Shown: positions 52,041 to 61,931 of the stretch, piece by piece
How positions within the stretch are numbered: the stretch's first letter is position 1
Layout of the letters: each line of letters starts with the position of its first letter
Source of the DNA: Neoechinorhynchus agilis
Taxonomy: Eukaryota; Acanthocephala
Assembly (NCBI GenBank): GCA_051530055.1
Contig: CM121343.1
Coordinates: 3,596,001-3,660,000, forward strand
DNA: 64,000 nucleotides
Reading direction: 5' to 3'
Translations under genes and position numbers: made by a program
Notes under the pieces: generated by a model
What the model was told of the DNA's origin: nothing
What the model saw: the letters and a program-made list of their open reading frames with translations, nothing else
Databases searched by the model: none

Positions 52041-52180
52041 AGAGAAAATCCTTCGGGATAATCAAAGTATAATTTTGGTGAAAATAATCAGAGGAAATAT
52101 TTCGAAGGAGGTAACCTCGTTTCCTCAGTCAATAAATCATATATTTTATGACCGGGATTATTTTCACCAAAAGTATAAAA
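52030..52180. repeat. Foldback element with AAAATCCTTCGGG end
   Basis: The left end GACAGAGAAAATCCTTCGGG is shared with the 44.0 kb foldback and with satellite units. AGTATAATTTTGGTGAAAA (from about 52066) pairs with TTTTCACCAAAAGTATA (to about 52177). The interior holds CGTTTCCTCAGTCAATAAAT. Confidence 0.75.
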
Positions 52181-52805
52181 TGAAAAACGATTTTTAGAAT
52201 ACCAAAATCTAAGGCGAACTATGACAGTAAACTTTTATATCTCGAATATATATTTAACATTGTTGATAAAATATGGTGAAGAAAATAAGAACTGAGAAAT
52301 TCGATTTTATTGTGAAATTTCGGCCTTAGCGTAGGCCTTCTTCAGACCCGTCGGCCTAGTTTTTCCTGAGAGGTCGACCCCATCTTAAACATAAACCACC
52401 GTTCATAAGAGCTTCTATGGAGCATTTAGACTTATTGCCTCGTAATCAGGCGACCGGTGAATTGAAGGACTTTTGCGTCCAAAGGTTTGAGAAATGGACA
52501 AAGTGATTATTGCATAAATAAATTTGTATGCATCTTAATAATGAATAGACCGGTATAATTATTTAAACCGAAAAAGATTATTCAGAAGAGAGTACACAAG
52601 ATTTTACAAAGCGTTCTTAACGAAACGATTATACCTTCTAAAGATTTTATAGAGCATTTAGACTTATTGCCTCGTTAGTAGGTGACCGGTGAACTGAAGG
52701 ACTTTTGCGTCCAAAGGTTTGAGAAAGGTAATAAAAGGGTGCAACTTTGCGCCAACAAAAACTTTCAATGTCTCGGATTATGGTCTTCGACGGGGGGGGA
52801 GAGGC
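52181..52805. other. Intergenic DNA with a direct repeat
   Basis: GAGCATTTAGACTTATTGCC through CTTTTGCGTCCAAAGGTTTG occurs at about 52419-52495 and again at about 52654-52728. No gene recognised. Confidence 0.6.
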
Positions 52806-53114
52806 TTTCTTTTGGTAGTTTTGCCACCCCGTCGTCGGATTGCAAAATCCACTACTCTATATTTCGCCGACATATTTCACCTCTCGGATAATTCCGACAT
52901 TATCTAAAATACAAACATTATAGAGTTTTTTCGTCAAAACCCCGTTCCCGGACTCATTTGTCCACTAGAATCCTCTGAGCTAGAGTACCACTGCCTTTTC
53001 AATGGCAATTTTAAACTGGCTTTATTACCTTCGATTGGTTGAACCGAGCAGTCTAACGCTATAATGTTTGTGTTTTAAATGATAAATCTTGGGGGGGGCA
53101 AAACTACCAAAAGG
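52806..53114. repeat. MITE-like element, family 1, second copy
   Basis: The ends TTTCTTTTGGTAGTTTTGCC and GGCAAAACTACCAAAAGGA match the element at 14748-14974. The subterminal CGGATAATTCCGACAT block is also conserved, but this copy has a longer, different centre. Confidence 0.8.
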
Positions 53115-53606
53115 ACGGAAAAAGTTTTTAAACACGATGAAATCATCGTCGCTAAGCAACTCAAGTGTCCATTAGTCACAAAAACGAGGCTCCGTAAAGT
53201 TTCATTATTCACGATAAATTTCGACAAGCTCTAAAGAGTAAAAAGGGTCAGCAATTTGATGTGATCTTAAAAAGTTCATTTGTTTCGGTTCTCAGATCCA
53301 AGAACGGGTTAGACTAATTTTTAAAGTTTCATCGAAGCTAGTTTATGAGAACATATACATTGTTTAGTGAAGTTGGCACGAATTCGTATGATTCGAAACA
53401 AAATCAAAGCGTCAGTCTAAGAATGAAGGAAAGTCTTAAGTTGTCACAAGAAACAAATAGACGTGAAATCTTACGTTACTATGTAAGAAGTTTTAATTTG
53501 CGAATGGCTATATAGGTAAGAACAAACTCTGCGCCGGTTGCGTGGATTTAGGGTGCCCATAGTGGTTCGAAATTAATTAAAGAAAAGTAAATATCCTACG
53601 CGTGAA
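53115..53606. other. INTS3 upstream flank
   Basis: No gene recognised; presumed promoter region of INTS3. Confidence 0.4.
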
Positions 53607-56600
53607 ATGCGAAGGGTTCCTGACGCTCAGGACTGGACGACGGCGCGCGCATATCCGTTTGATGCTGTTCGTAAGAGGGCGTTTCCAATGCGATCTCGGA
53701 CAGATTGGGAGGAAGCTGGTGGACGAGTGTTGGCCGTCGATAAGAAGGAGCGACCCGCGATAAAGATGCGGAAAGTTGAATTGCGAAACGATAAGCCGAT
53801 GTATTTGCAGCCGTCACTAAATTCATCTCTGAGATCGTCGACGTCCGCCGGAGCGCGAAATGTGTTTGGTATCGGTATTGATTCGGCCATTTTTGAGTAT
53901 GACGCGATTTCCAAGAAATTATTGATTGATGTTCAGATGAGTAAGGCGTACGACGACTTTACGTCTGGAGGTCGGCATCTCAGTACGACTCTGGACACTT
54001 TTGTTCAGCGATCGAATGACGACAAACGTCGACTTATGCTTGCATGGTTGTATGATGTCTTAAACAGTAATAATAAAGGAAGTCTTGGCGATGGTAAGTT
54101 GGATGATATTGTTAAGAGAATAGGGAGCTTTGGAGTTCATAAGGAATACATTTTGGACGTAATGAAAGATCTCACTTCTCGATATTATCGTCAATTGTTG
54201 ACTGTAGTGAAGGATCGTCTTTTGCGTGCTATCGACAAGTGTTTTACCGCTGATTCTGGAATTCGATCTTACGATATGATTATTGGTCTTTTACGACACG
54301 TGAGAAGTGGTGACAGCAGCCAGTTAAACCTTCATCTCACCAGTCATGTTATCTATATGCTTAATAGACATTATCCGGAAATTAAACGGAGACCCATTGT
54401 TGTCTCGAGCTCATTGTATGCAATCACCCGAATCGCCTATGATCATTTCATGTGCCAAATTGAAGCGAGTAGTGGTAAGACGACGACTGTTGTTGATCCA
54501 ACCAAACTTAAACCTAGTCAGTTCCCCTTACCTGTCCCGGATGGAGGAAACGAAACAAAAGCAGCTAACCGAGAACTTCTCGATTTTGTCCTTCAAAAAG
54601 AAATCGGGTTTTGCTGTCGGGTTTTACGCGACGATATTAAGTATGCAAAACTAATCGGAAGAGACTATATACGGATTCTACAACCACTTCTCAAAATTGG
54701 AAAATTCAGGCGGTTCTGGTGCTCGTTACTTAACAAGAAAGAGGATCTCAGGGCAATTCTGTCAACTCCAACTGACCCATTTTATATCATAACCAGAATT
54801 CCGTGTGAAATTGAACGCGACTGTTTCTTCATGTGCGTTGAAACTCGTTTTGCTAGTACTCAAATCGAATTCCACTTGAGGTGGATCGACAGGTACATTA
54901 AGAAAGTGCCCGGTGGAACGTCTTCTAGTCTAAAAGTGGACATTATACGATATTTGGTCTATGTACTCGGATCTGTTTCAACTTTGGCACATATCAAGCA
55001 ACCTCAAGATGCACAAGCAAGAGAACGACTTATAGATGGCCTTCTTACTTCTGTACAATGCCCATTTATCGCTTATCAATGCCGACTCGCAATATATTTC
55101 GACTTGATTCTCCCATTGGCTCATCCTTTACAAAACCATTTAGCAGCTATAGAATGTGGATTCACTCTGGCTGCTCAAATCCCACAGTTCACTAATTGTT
55201 ACCGAAACGCTTGCGCTCTTGTTGACTTTTTGGCTCGTCAATGCGACATTTTTGCGCCGTTTAATGAGTGGTTCATCGCGAATGCCCGTCGATCACTTGA
55301 AGTTTTATTGCTTTTCGGTCGAACCGATGAGCGAGTTTTGTCTGTTTTGAGACAGAAAGTTACTAAAGCACTCAAATTCATATCTGGTGATTCAATGAGC
55401 ACTTATTTTGTGTCTAATGGTTATCTAAGCCTAAAAGATCGAGTCTTGAGAAGCAACTTTTTCCGGATATTCTCTACATTGGTAACCGATCAGTTTACAA
55501 TACGAACTCTGTGGCACAAAAATCTGTCTAATAGTCGCAAACCCGTTTCGATGGACGATAACACCAAAGACACTTTGGAGGATGGCGAGTTAGTAGATTC
55601 CTGGTCTCCTTCGCCGGACAAATTAATAAAGAAAATCCTAGAAAAAATGTTGAGGAATCTGAACGAGGACTCATCAAACCTGAATTCAGTATTTACTTCG
55701 TATTTGATCGAGATTTCGAAAATGCGGAACTCTCTACACTTGGTCGAAAAAGTGCATTTCATTGTGCACAACTTCATAAACGATGCACTTATTGACTTTC
55801 GAATTCATCCATTGGAATGTCGGCTATGGAGTGCGAGAGCATGCAATCTCGTTCGGACACGTACATTCGACCAGAATTCAATATTTGCTCCAATAAGGGC
55901 ACTGCTTTCGATTGATGACGTTAACAATCAAGTAGTTTTATTGAAGATAATCAAATTAGTTCATAACAAGCAGTCTAAATATGCATCGTTGGTTTTGCTT
56001 GCCTTGTCAGTGATCAGCGCAGAAGAGCGTGAGGTCTTAGAAAAGATATACTCTGAATTTGAGAAAGACGTTCCAATATGCTCTTCAATCAAAAAACATT
56101 TATTATCATCTGAATGGCATTTACACTTGTTCTTTTTCCTTCTTCCTTATGTTATGGTTACTTACCCAACTCTAAGAGGCGACTATGACATTATATCAAT
56201 GGCCTGTAAGTACTTGTCTGATCGTCGATTAACGGATTATACAATGGCTCACATTTTCGATACATTTACTCTGTTTAGTCAAGATTCAATCAAAACGAAC
56301 GTAATCAAAAGTCAGCAAATGAGTTTGCACGCCCAAGATGTGTTCTGGCACCTTTTAGGTGCATCGACACAAGCAGTTCCACCGAGCACTTATTTGGAAG
56401 TATTCACGAATTCAATCAGTAACAACATTGATTCTCATATTACTCTCATTCTAAAACGACAATGCCAACCCACGGAACAAATGATCGGTATGGTCCTACG
56501 CCGAAAACCTGATAATTTCAGTGAGGCCGTGATCGACGGGTGGTGCCGAAACCTTAAAAACGAAGGAAAACATTTAAATGATATTGCTAATATTTTCATT

Positions 56601-56726
56601 GCAGCCGCACGGGCAATTAATGACCCAGAAGCGCTCGCTAAACATCTTAAAGGAAGGAAAGACCAATATCTTCTCACATCGGAAAATCTAGTCAATTTCT
56701 TAGATACACGCGCGCCGCCGTTGTAG
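53607..56726 (+). CDS. INTS3: Integrator complex subunit 3, intronless
   Basis: One uninterrupted frame of 1039 residues (human INTS3 is about 1040). INTS3 is part of the Integrator complex, which cleaves snRNA and other pol II transcripts, and also the scaffold of the SOSS single-strand DNA-binding complex. Ordered matches to human: RELLDFVLQKEIGFCCRVLR with GRDYIRILQ (human LRQKEVDFC...GRDLVRLLQ); then IITRIPCEIERDCFFMCVET (human LACRLTPDMETKLLFMTSRV); then SLKVDIIRYLVYVLGSV (human SLRCDLIRYICGVVHPS). In the C-terminal half, LILKRQCQPTEQMIGMVLRR and WCRNL align with human LLLQLRREKPSEEMVKMVLS and HWC. The human acidic, basic C-terminal tail is missing. The ATG at 53607 is the first in frame. 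It is helical-repeat-like throughout. Confidence 0.93.
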   Translation: MRRVPDAQDWTTARAYPFDAVRKRAFPMRSRTDWEEAGGRVLAVDKKERPAIKMRKVELRNDKPMYLQPSLNSSLRSSTSAGARNVFGIGIDSAIFEYDAISKKLLIDVQMSKAYDDFTSGGRHLSTTLDTFVQRSNDDKRRLMLAWLYDVLNSNNKGSLGDGKLDDIVKRIGSFGVHKEYILDVMKDLTSRYYRQLLTVVKDRLLRAIDKCFTADSGIRSYDMIIGLLRHVRSGDSSQLNLHLTSHVIYMLNRHYPEIKRRPIVVSSSLYAITRIAYDHFMCQIEASSGKTTTVVDPTKLKPSQFPLPVPDGGNETKAANRELLDFVLQKEIGFCCRVLRDDIKYAKLIGRDYIRILQPLLKIGKFRRFWCSLLNKKEDLRAILSTPTDPFYIITRIPCEIERDCFFMCVETRFASTQIEFHLRWIDRYIKKVPGGTSSSLKVDIIRYLVYVLGSVSTLAHIKQPQDAQARERLIDGLLTSVQCPFIAYQCRLAIYFDLILPLAHPLQNHLAAIECGFTLAAQIPQFTNCYRNACALVDFLARQCDIFAPFNEWFIANARRSLEVLLLFGRTDERVLSVLRQKVTKALKFISGDSMSTYFVSNGYLSLKDRVLRSNFFRIFSTLVTDQFTIRTLWHKNLSNSRKPVSMDDNTKDTLEDGELVDSWSPSPDKLIKKILEKMLRNLNEDSSNLNSVFTSYLIEISKMRNSLHLVEKVHFIVHNFINDALIDFRIHPLECRLWSARACNLVRTRTFDQNSIFAPIRALLSIDDVNNQVVLLKIIKLVHNKQSKYASLVLLALSVISAEEREVLEKIYSEFEKDVPICSSIKKHLLSSEWHLHLFFFLLPYVMVTYPTLRGDYDIISMACKYLSDRRLTDYTMAHIFDTFTLFSQDSIKTNVIKSQQMSLHAQDVFWHLLGASTQAVPPSTYLEVFTNSISNNIDSHITLILKRQCQPTEQMIGMVLRRKPDNFSEAVIDGWCRNLKNEGKHLNDIANIFIAAARAINDPEALAKHLKGRKDQYLLTSENLVNFLDTRAPPL

Positions 56727-56767
56727 TCGCTCTTCGACCACGACGACGGTTGAACGATTGAGCCTAA

Positions 56768-56815
56768 CTATATATGTATACATATATATATACATATGTA
56801 TAAGTATATACATTA
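56768..56815. repeat. TA/TG-rich simple repeat
   Basis: ATATATGTATACATATATAT and similar, about 40 bases after the INTS3 stop codon. Confidence 0.8.
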
Positions 56816-57074
56816 CACAAATATGTGCCAAGTTGTAAATTGATTGATTTTTTTGTAATGTTGACTCTGAATCTTGTAGTGAAGCGTTTTGGGTACTCGC
56901 ATTTTGGTTTTTAAACAACACTTTTGTTTCTGACCATGAAACCTACTCTTTTTTATTATCGACAAATGAATCTTTACATGCCATTTTGAACCTAAAAAAG
57001 TCAGGTTGGCGAATTTTGAAAGGCCATTTATTAGCCTAGTTTTGAGTTTAATCTTCTTATAAAAAGGGTTAAGT

Positions 57075-57148
57075 TGATGTAAATGTTTTGTTGTTCATTA
57101 TCGATTGTTCATGGGGAAAGTTTTAATGTTACTCAATGAAACGCAATA
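57075..57148 (-). repeat. Scrap of the 24-27 kb satellite
   Basis: Matches, inverted, the unit segment GCGTTTCATTGAGTAACATT through AACAATCGATAA. It shows that the satellite sequence has spread outside its array. Confidence 0.8.
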
Positions 57149-57599
57149 ATGTAAAAGTACCTTTTTGCTCCTTTATACAACCCGAGAAATGATCAATTTT
57201 TAGGTGAGTTCTCATTTCCGGGAACCCTTGTGCCTCACATGAAGTCTTCGAAATCTTCTTTGAGTGACTTAGCACTGTTTAAATTGTCTTGTTTTTGACT
57301 GCGTCATCGTCTTAAACTTTAATGTGATCCTCAGTCAATCAAACCCTCGCAGAAAAAGTATATTAATATGAATGATGTTTAATTGAACACTACTTTTGGG
57401 GTTTCACTACAATTTCCCATACGGACTTACTAAAAGTTGGTTTTTAGTGCCGCGCAACATTCGTTTAAAAACAAAATTTCGTCTTTAGAAAATAACGCGC
57501 TGAATTCACCCAAATTTAAACCGGAATATTCCATGGATCTAAGCTTATCTCCGAGTTCTTCAATATTTTACATAAAACGAAATGTCACATATCATTGTC
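57149..57599. other. No recognisable gene
   Basis: AT-rich; the frame at 57437-57661 runs into the neighbouring repeat and shows no motif. Confidence 0.5.
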
Positions 57600-58320
57600 C
57601 TCGGGGTAAATTTGATTGTATGTTGGCGAATCTTGTCCCCGGTGTCATCGATACTCATTAATTTATTTTCGAAATATTTCACAAGGTTTTCCTTTCTCCT
57701 TCAGTCGCTATTGTTTGCAAGTTTTTTCTTCACAGTTGAAAACAATAGCGACTGAAGAGGTAAGGAAAACCTTGTGAAATATTTCGCAATTAATAAATGA
57801 GTATCGACAACACCGGAGGCAGGATTCGCCAAGACACCAACTCACACATTTAAAACTTACAAGCAATAGCGACTGAAGAGACAAGGAAAACCTTGTGAAA
57901 TATTTCTCAAATAAATGAGTATCGATAACACCGGGGACAGAAATCGCCAAGACAACAACTCACACATTTAAAACTTAGAAGCAATAGCGACTGAAGAGAC
58001 AAGGAAAACCTTGTAAAAATTTCTCAAAGAAATAAATGAGTATCTATAGCACCGGCGGCAGGATTCGCCTAGACACCAACTCACACATTTAAAACTTAGA
58101 AGCAATAGCGACTGAAGAGGCAAGGAAAACCTTGTGAAATATTTCGCAATTAATAAATGAGTATCGACAACACCGGAGGCAGGATTCGCTAAGACACCAA
58201 CTCACACATTTAAAACTTAGAAGCAATAGCGACTGAAGAGACAAGGAAAACCTTGTAAAAATTTCTCAAAGAAATAAATGAGTATCGATAACACCGAAGA
58301 CAAGATTCGCCAACGTACAA
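57600..58320. repeat. Foldback followed by ~119-bp tandem repeats
   Basis: 57620-57715 and about 57740-57835 are inverted copies around a tip with TTGTTTGCAAGTTTTTTC. The right arm then continues as about five direct tandem units of about 119 bases marked by AGCAATAGCGACTGAAGAG (near 57749, 57860, 57980, 58100 and 58219). The array therefore looks like repeated amplification of one arm of a foldback. Confidence 0.9.
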
Positions 58321-58566
58321 TAAAACGAAATCTTAGATTTAAACTAAATATTCCTTTTAACTTTTATCAGCATTCATCTGCACTCGTGAAGAAATCGTTC
58401 GCTGAAACTGCATCCATAAAACTTACAACTAAAAATTTAGAATAAAAAGTCATTTGTAGCAGTAATAAAAAGTGAATTTAGGCAGATCATAGGGTTAAAG
58501 TCGCTACTTTTTGTCTACGTTGGATCTCATGTTCCAGTTAAATTAAAAACTATGATTTTGTAGCAG
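58321..58566. other. No recognisable gene
   Basis: AT-rich sequence between the tandem repeat and the membrane-protein locus. Confidence 0.4.
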
Positions 58567-58785
58567 TTATGTTGCGATAAGGGTGTCGTGGTTGTGATTT
58601 AGAATTCCAACGAAATGTTTGCGATTAATTGCAATCGGAATGTTCCCGTTCAAAAAATGAAAGTTTTTAAATGTTTTATCCATTTCAAACATCAGTGACA
58701 ACTGTTCCATTCCACCTATAAGTGTTGACTGAATATCGAAACGTTTTAGGATTTCGTTCATACATGTTTCTACGGAGAAGTTCAT
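58567..58785 (-). CDS. In-frame extension ORF after the membrane protein stop
   Basis: This 72-codon frame lies in the same reading frame as the gene at 58801-59808, separated from it by a single TAG (at 58801-58803) and five codons. It reads MNFSVETCMNEILKRFDIQS ... GILNHNHDTLIAT. Composition looks like coding sequence. It could be a readthrough extension, a separate last exon, or chance. No family is recognised. Confidence 0.3.
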   Translation of the reverse strand: MNFSVETCMNEILKRFDIQSTLIGGMEQLSLMFEMDKTFKNFHFLNGNIPIAINRKHFVGILNHNHDTLIAT

Positions 58786-58800
58786 TATAGCTACGGGTCT

Positions 58801-59808
58801 CTATTGAGGCAAATAAAGGCTCATAACGTTAGTCGTCTTTCTTTGTGTTCTATAGAAGCTCCAGTGAGTGATTGCAAGAAAAGTGAACAGTTCGCAAACT
58901 AGGCAAGTACAATCAACAGTGATTGCAGTGATGGCCATGCTGGACATTGATTTTTGTTGATATCTCATTGAAGCTTCGAATAAGATAGGTGAGCGTAGAA
59001 TCGATACGAGACCAAGAGCAACGAGGGTTAATGCCACATAACGCCATCTTTGATGTTTTGCGAGTCCAAAGACTTCTATTTTTGCCAAAATGGAAAGTCC
59101 ATGCTGAGAAACAAAGATACCTAAGCAAGTGTTAACTCTATTTGTTAGCAAGCTGTGTTTATTTTCCGTATTGGAGCATCTAATTAATTCGTAAATCAGC
59201 ACCGATGACATGATATTGTTAATGATTGCTAGTGCAATAAGCAGTGACAAAATTACAAAGATCGCTATTGGAAGGTAATCAAAAAATACTATTGACGATT
59301 TTATGTTTAACATTGAATACGATACTGCAAGGTTAGCTGTAGATATGATCCAATCGAAACTCAGACAATTGTACGACTTAAGACCTTGTATTAGAGCTAT
59401 ACATGAATCATGTTCGGAAATCCGTTCAGACTTTACGACTGTTATGAACAAAGTATAACTTGCAACCAAGTGAATAATATCGGCGATTGGCAATTGGTTT
59501 TGTCGTATTACAGGATCCACGCGAAGAGCGAAAATTATGTATGAAACCAATAGGAGCATTAAGATCGCAAATATAGTTGGGCGATGGAAGGATATCGAAA
59601 GAGTTAGATAGAAGAGAAATAAAGCACTTCCAAAAATATACCATATACGCCAAAGCATTGCTTTTGAGGACTGATTAGTTGGATGTTGCATTTGTAATGC
59701 AGATCTATCAGAAGCGTGATGATGTGACCTGCATTCGAACACGTCCATTAGGCTAAAAAGGCAGACATCAGCCTCAGACAAGGATCGCATAACCGTCGGA
59801 TATTTCAT
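58801..59808 (-). CDS. Multi-pass membrane protein, function unknown
   Basis: A single uninterrupted frame of 335 residues. After a hydrophilic N-terminus of about 50 residues there are about seven or eight hydrophobic segments, for example IWYIFGSALFLFYLTLSI, FAILMLLLVSYIIFAL, IIHLVASYTLFITVV, YLPIAIFVILSLLIALAIIN and VALTLVALGLVSIL. I see no GPCR DRY or NPxxY motif and no transporter signature, so I assign no family. Intron-free like its neighbours INTS3 and the Sox gene. The start ATG at 59806-59808 is the first in the frame. Confidence 0.6.
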   Translation of the reverse strand: MKYPTVMRSLSEADVCLFSLMDVFECRSHHHASDRSALQMQHPTNQSSKAMLWRIWYIFGSALFLFYLTLSISFHRPTIFAILMLLLVSYIIFALRVDPVIRQNQLPIADIIHLVASYTLFITVVKSERISEHDSCIALIQGLKSYNCLSFDWIISTANLAVSYSMLNIKSSIVFFDYLPIAIFVILSLLIALAIINNIMSSVLIYELIRCSNTENKHSLLTNRVNTCLGIFVSQHGLSILAKIEVFGLAKHQRWRYVALTLVALGLVSILRSPILFEASMRYQQKSMSSMAITAITVDCTCLVCELFTFLAITHWSFYRTQRKTTNVMSLYLPQ

Positions 59809-61155
59809 TCGGTCTCGATACTTGATACCTGACAGTACCGAGTTCGGCTTTTGTCTATACAGCTTAGTCTAAGAAAACAAGTGATCGGTCTTGAGTGACT
59901 ACCAATAAATACTCCATTTCTAGTAGTATCCAATGAGTTTAGTAGATGGTAAAATCACCACGTTATCCATTGCGTTGAGATTGACTTTTTTGTATTATAT
60001 TGATACATCTGAGGGCACACAATTTATTTAATTCAAATGTACGCATTTTAAGGTCACTTTTAAAATTTAAATGTACGAACAGCTGAGAGGATCGATTTTT
60101 CTGATAATTTAGCGGCATGATTATCAACAAATGAGAACTAATTCGTTGTCAGAAAAGATTATCTTTCATATGCTCATTTGAATCTCGCACTTAAATTCGG
60201 AATGGGAATTTAAGATTATGTGCTTGCAGTTTAATTCGTTAACTGATTTTTTTTGCAACATCGCCAATTCAGTTATGAAATAAGTGAAAAGCCATTGTTT
60301 TTAAAAATCGCTTGTTTTTCTGACAAAAAATTAAAGGAATTTATTAAACCCGATAATTCATCACAATCTCGTACCTTCGTAAAATTGAGACTGTATCGAA
60401 ATATCTGATTTAATAAATTCCTTTAATTTTTTTGCCATAAACAAGGCTTTAAAAAATACATTCGACAGTAGACAAAGTGGCTCACACCAAAATGAAAATA
60501 ATAATTTGATAGGTCCATTGGTTACATCTTAAATTTCACGTCATTCTCCTATTGGTTATTTCAGCAGCAGCACTGCTTTAAATTTGGGTCTCAGAATCGT
60601 TGCATTGTTATACCTTTAACGCCCAGTTTATTGAATTAAATTACTTTTTGAATATTTTTTCTCTCGTCTTATACATCTTATTTTAAATTTCGATTTCTCC
60701 GTTTAAAATTTTACTCATCAAAGTCAGCACTTTCTTACTACCATTTAAGATGATCAAATACATTATTTTTCAATTCGATTTGGACACGACTTACTTAAAA
60801 TTATAAACGACTGTTGGTGATCGTAAATTGAATTTAACTCCGGCAATGAACATGATTAATTTATTTTGGTTTTACATATGCGATTGATTCGCTAGGGACG
60901 GTTCTTTCATTATGAATATTAATTTGATTAAATACATATTGTATATTTTGTCGCACTAACGAAAACCAAATCGTAAATTAAGCAAAAAGTTAACTTAATA
61001 TAAACACGATGAGTAAAATAAACGACATTTTACGAAATTTTACTATAAAACTTACCGAGTAATCAAGGAAAAATTACAAGAGACAATTAAAAATGAAGCA
61101 ATATGCAAATCGCCATTTTCTCCGCACCGTAATGATGGACTCGGCAATCCATGCA
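59809..61155. other. Intergenic, AT-rich
   Basis: No gene recognised. It contains one inverted-repeat element (60308-60450). Confidence 0.5.
60308..60450. repeat. MITE-like element, about 37-bp inverted ends
   Basis: AAATTAAAGGAATTTATTAA near 60329-60347 pairs with TTAATAAATTCCTTTAATTT near 60411-60430. The pairing extends to CGCTTGTTT and AAACAAGGC at the outer ends. Confidence 0.8.
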
Positions 61156-61161
61156 TTTATT
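61156..61161 (-). terminator. Sox gene polyadenylation signal
   Basis: AATAAA on the minus strand about 20 bases after the Sox stop codon. Confidence 0.5.
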
Positions 61162-61181
61162 ATACAGATTATTGTGTAACT

Positions 61182-61931
61182 CTATCTATGGTTTATAATA
61201 CTCTCAAGTCCGATTGCATCGGTGACGTCACGGGTATATGTTTCATTGGATGCCTCTCTGATTGGTGTCATGATTGAGGTACTACGACTGGCAGTCAAAG
61301 CAGCTGGATGGTGCGGACCGTTGAGACTTGCCGCGAGAATGAGACTTATAGGATTCGTAGGAGCAAGATTCTGAGGCAATTGAGCGTTTATCGATTGTGC
61401 TGTTTGTGGAATTTGTTGAAAGGCGGCGAAAATTGAATTCATCGGTAGACCGGTCGTGGAGCTCAGTAGCGCTGCGAGTGTGACAGGATTGCAAAGGAAT
61501 CGAGTATCGATGTTATTTTGTTGATCTAAGATATAAGCATTATTTAGCGGTTGTCCCCTATCACAGCTATGGCTGATCATATCATTAACTGTGAGACCTG
61601 TTCTTGTAGGTTGTTGGATGTCGTGTTTGGGAACTGCATTATTATTGGTTCTGCTGCGACCATCTTTCATAACACCGGTTGACCGTGCTCTTCTCCGCGG
61701 ACGATATTTATAGTTTGGATGTTGTTCCATATGGATCTGCCTAAGAAGTTTGGCTTTTTCTACGAATGGCCTTTTCTGTTCGTCTGATAACTTTCTCCAT
61801 TCGTCTCCTAAGCATTTACTTATTTGACTATTGTGCATTTTAGGATTAGCTTGAGCTAATTGGCGTCTTCTAACGCTGGACCAAACCATGAATGCATTCA
61901 TGGGTCTCTTAACATGCTGAACGTCAGACAT
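61182..61931 (-). CDS. SoxB-like HMG-box transcription factor, intronless
   Basis: A 249-residue frame with an HMG box at residues 6-84: [60 protein letters not shown] and NYKYRPRRR. The RPMNAFMVW signature defines Sox proteins; MHNS-ISK-LG-EW and KYRPRR favour group B (Sox2/Sox14/Sox21-like) over C, D, E or F. It would bind the minor groove of DNA and regulate transcription in the nucleus. The box starts only five residues after the ATG at 61929-61931, as in SoxB2 proteins. Downstream is a Gln/Asn/Pro-rich tail with no obvious group motif. Many SoxB genes are intronless. Assignment to SoxB1 or SoxB2 is not resolved. Confidence 0.85.
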   Translation of the reverse strand: MSDVQHVKRPMNAFMVWSSVRRRQLAQANPKMHNSQISKCLGDEWRKLSDEQKRPFVEKAKLLRQIHMEQHPNYKYRPRRRARSTGVMKDGRSRTNNNAVPKHDIQQPTRTGLTVNDMISHSCDRGQPLNNAYILDQQNNIDTRFLCNPVTLAALLSSTTGLPMNSIFAAFQQIPQTAQSINAQLPQNLAPTNPISLILAASLNGPHHPAALTASRSTSIMTPIREASNETYTRDVTDAIGLESIINHR

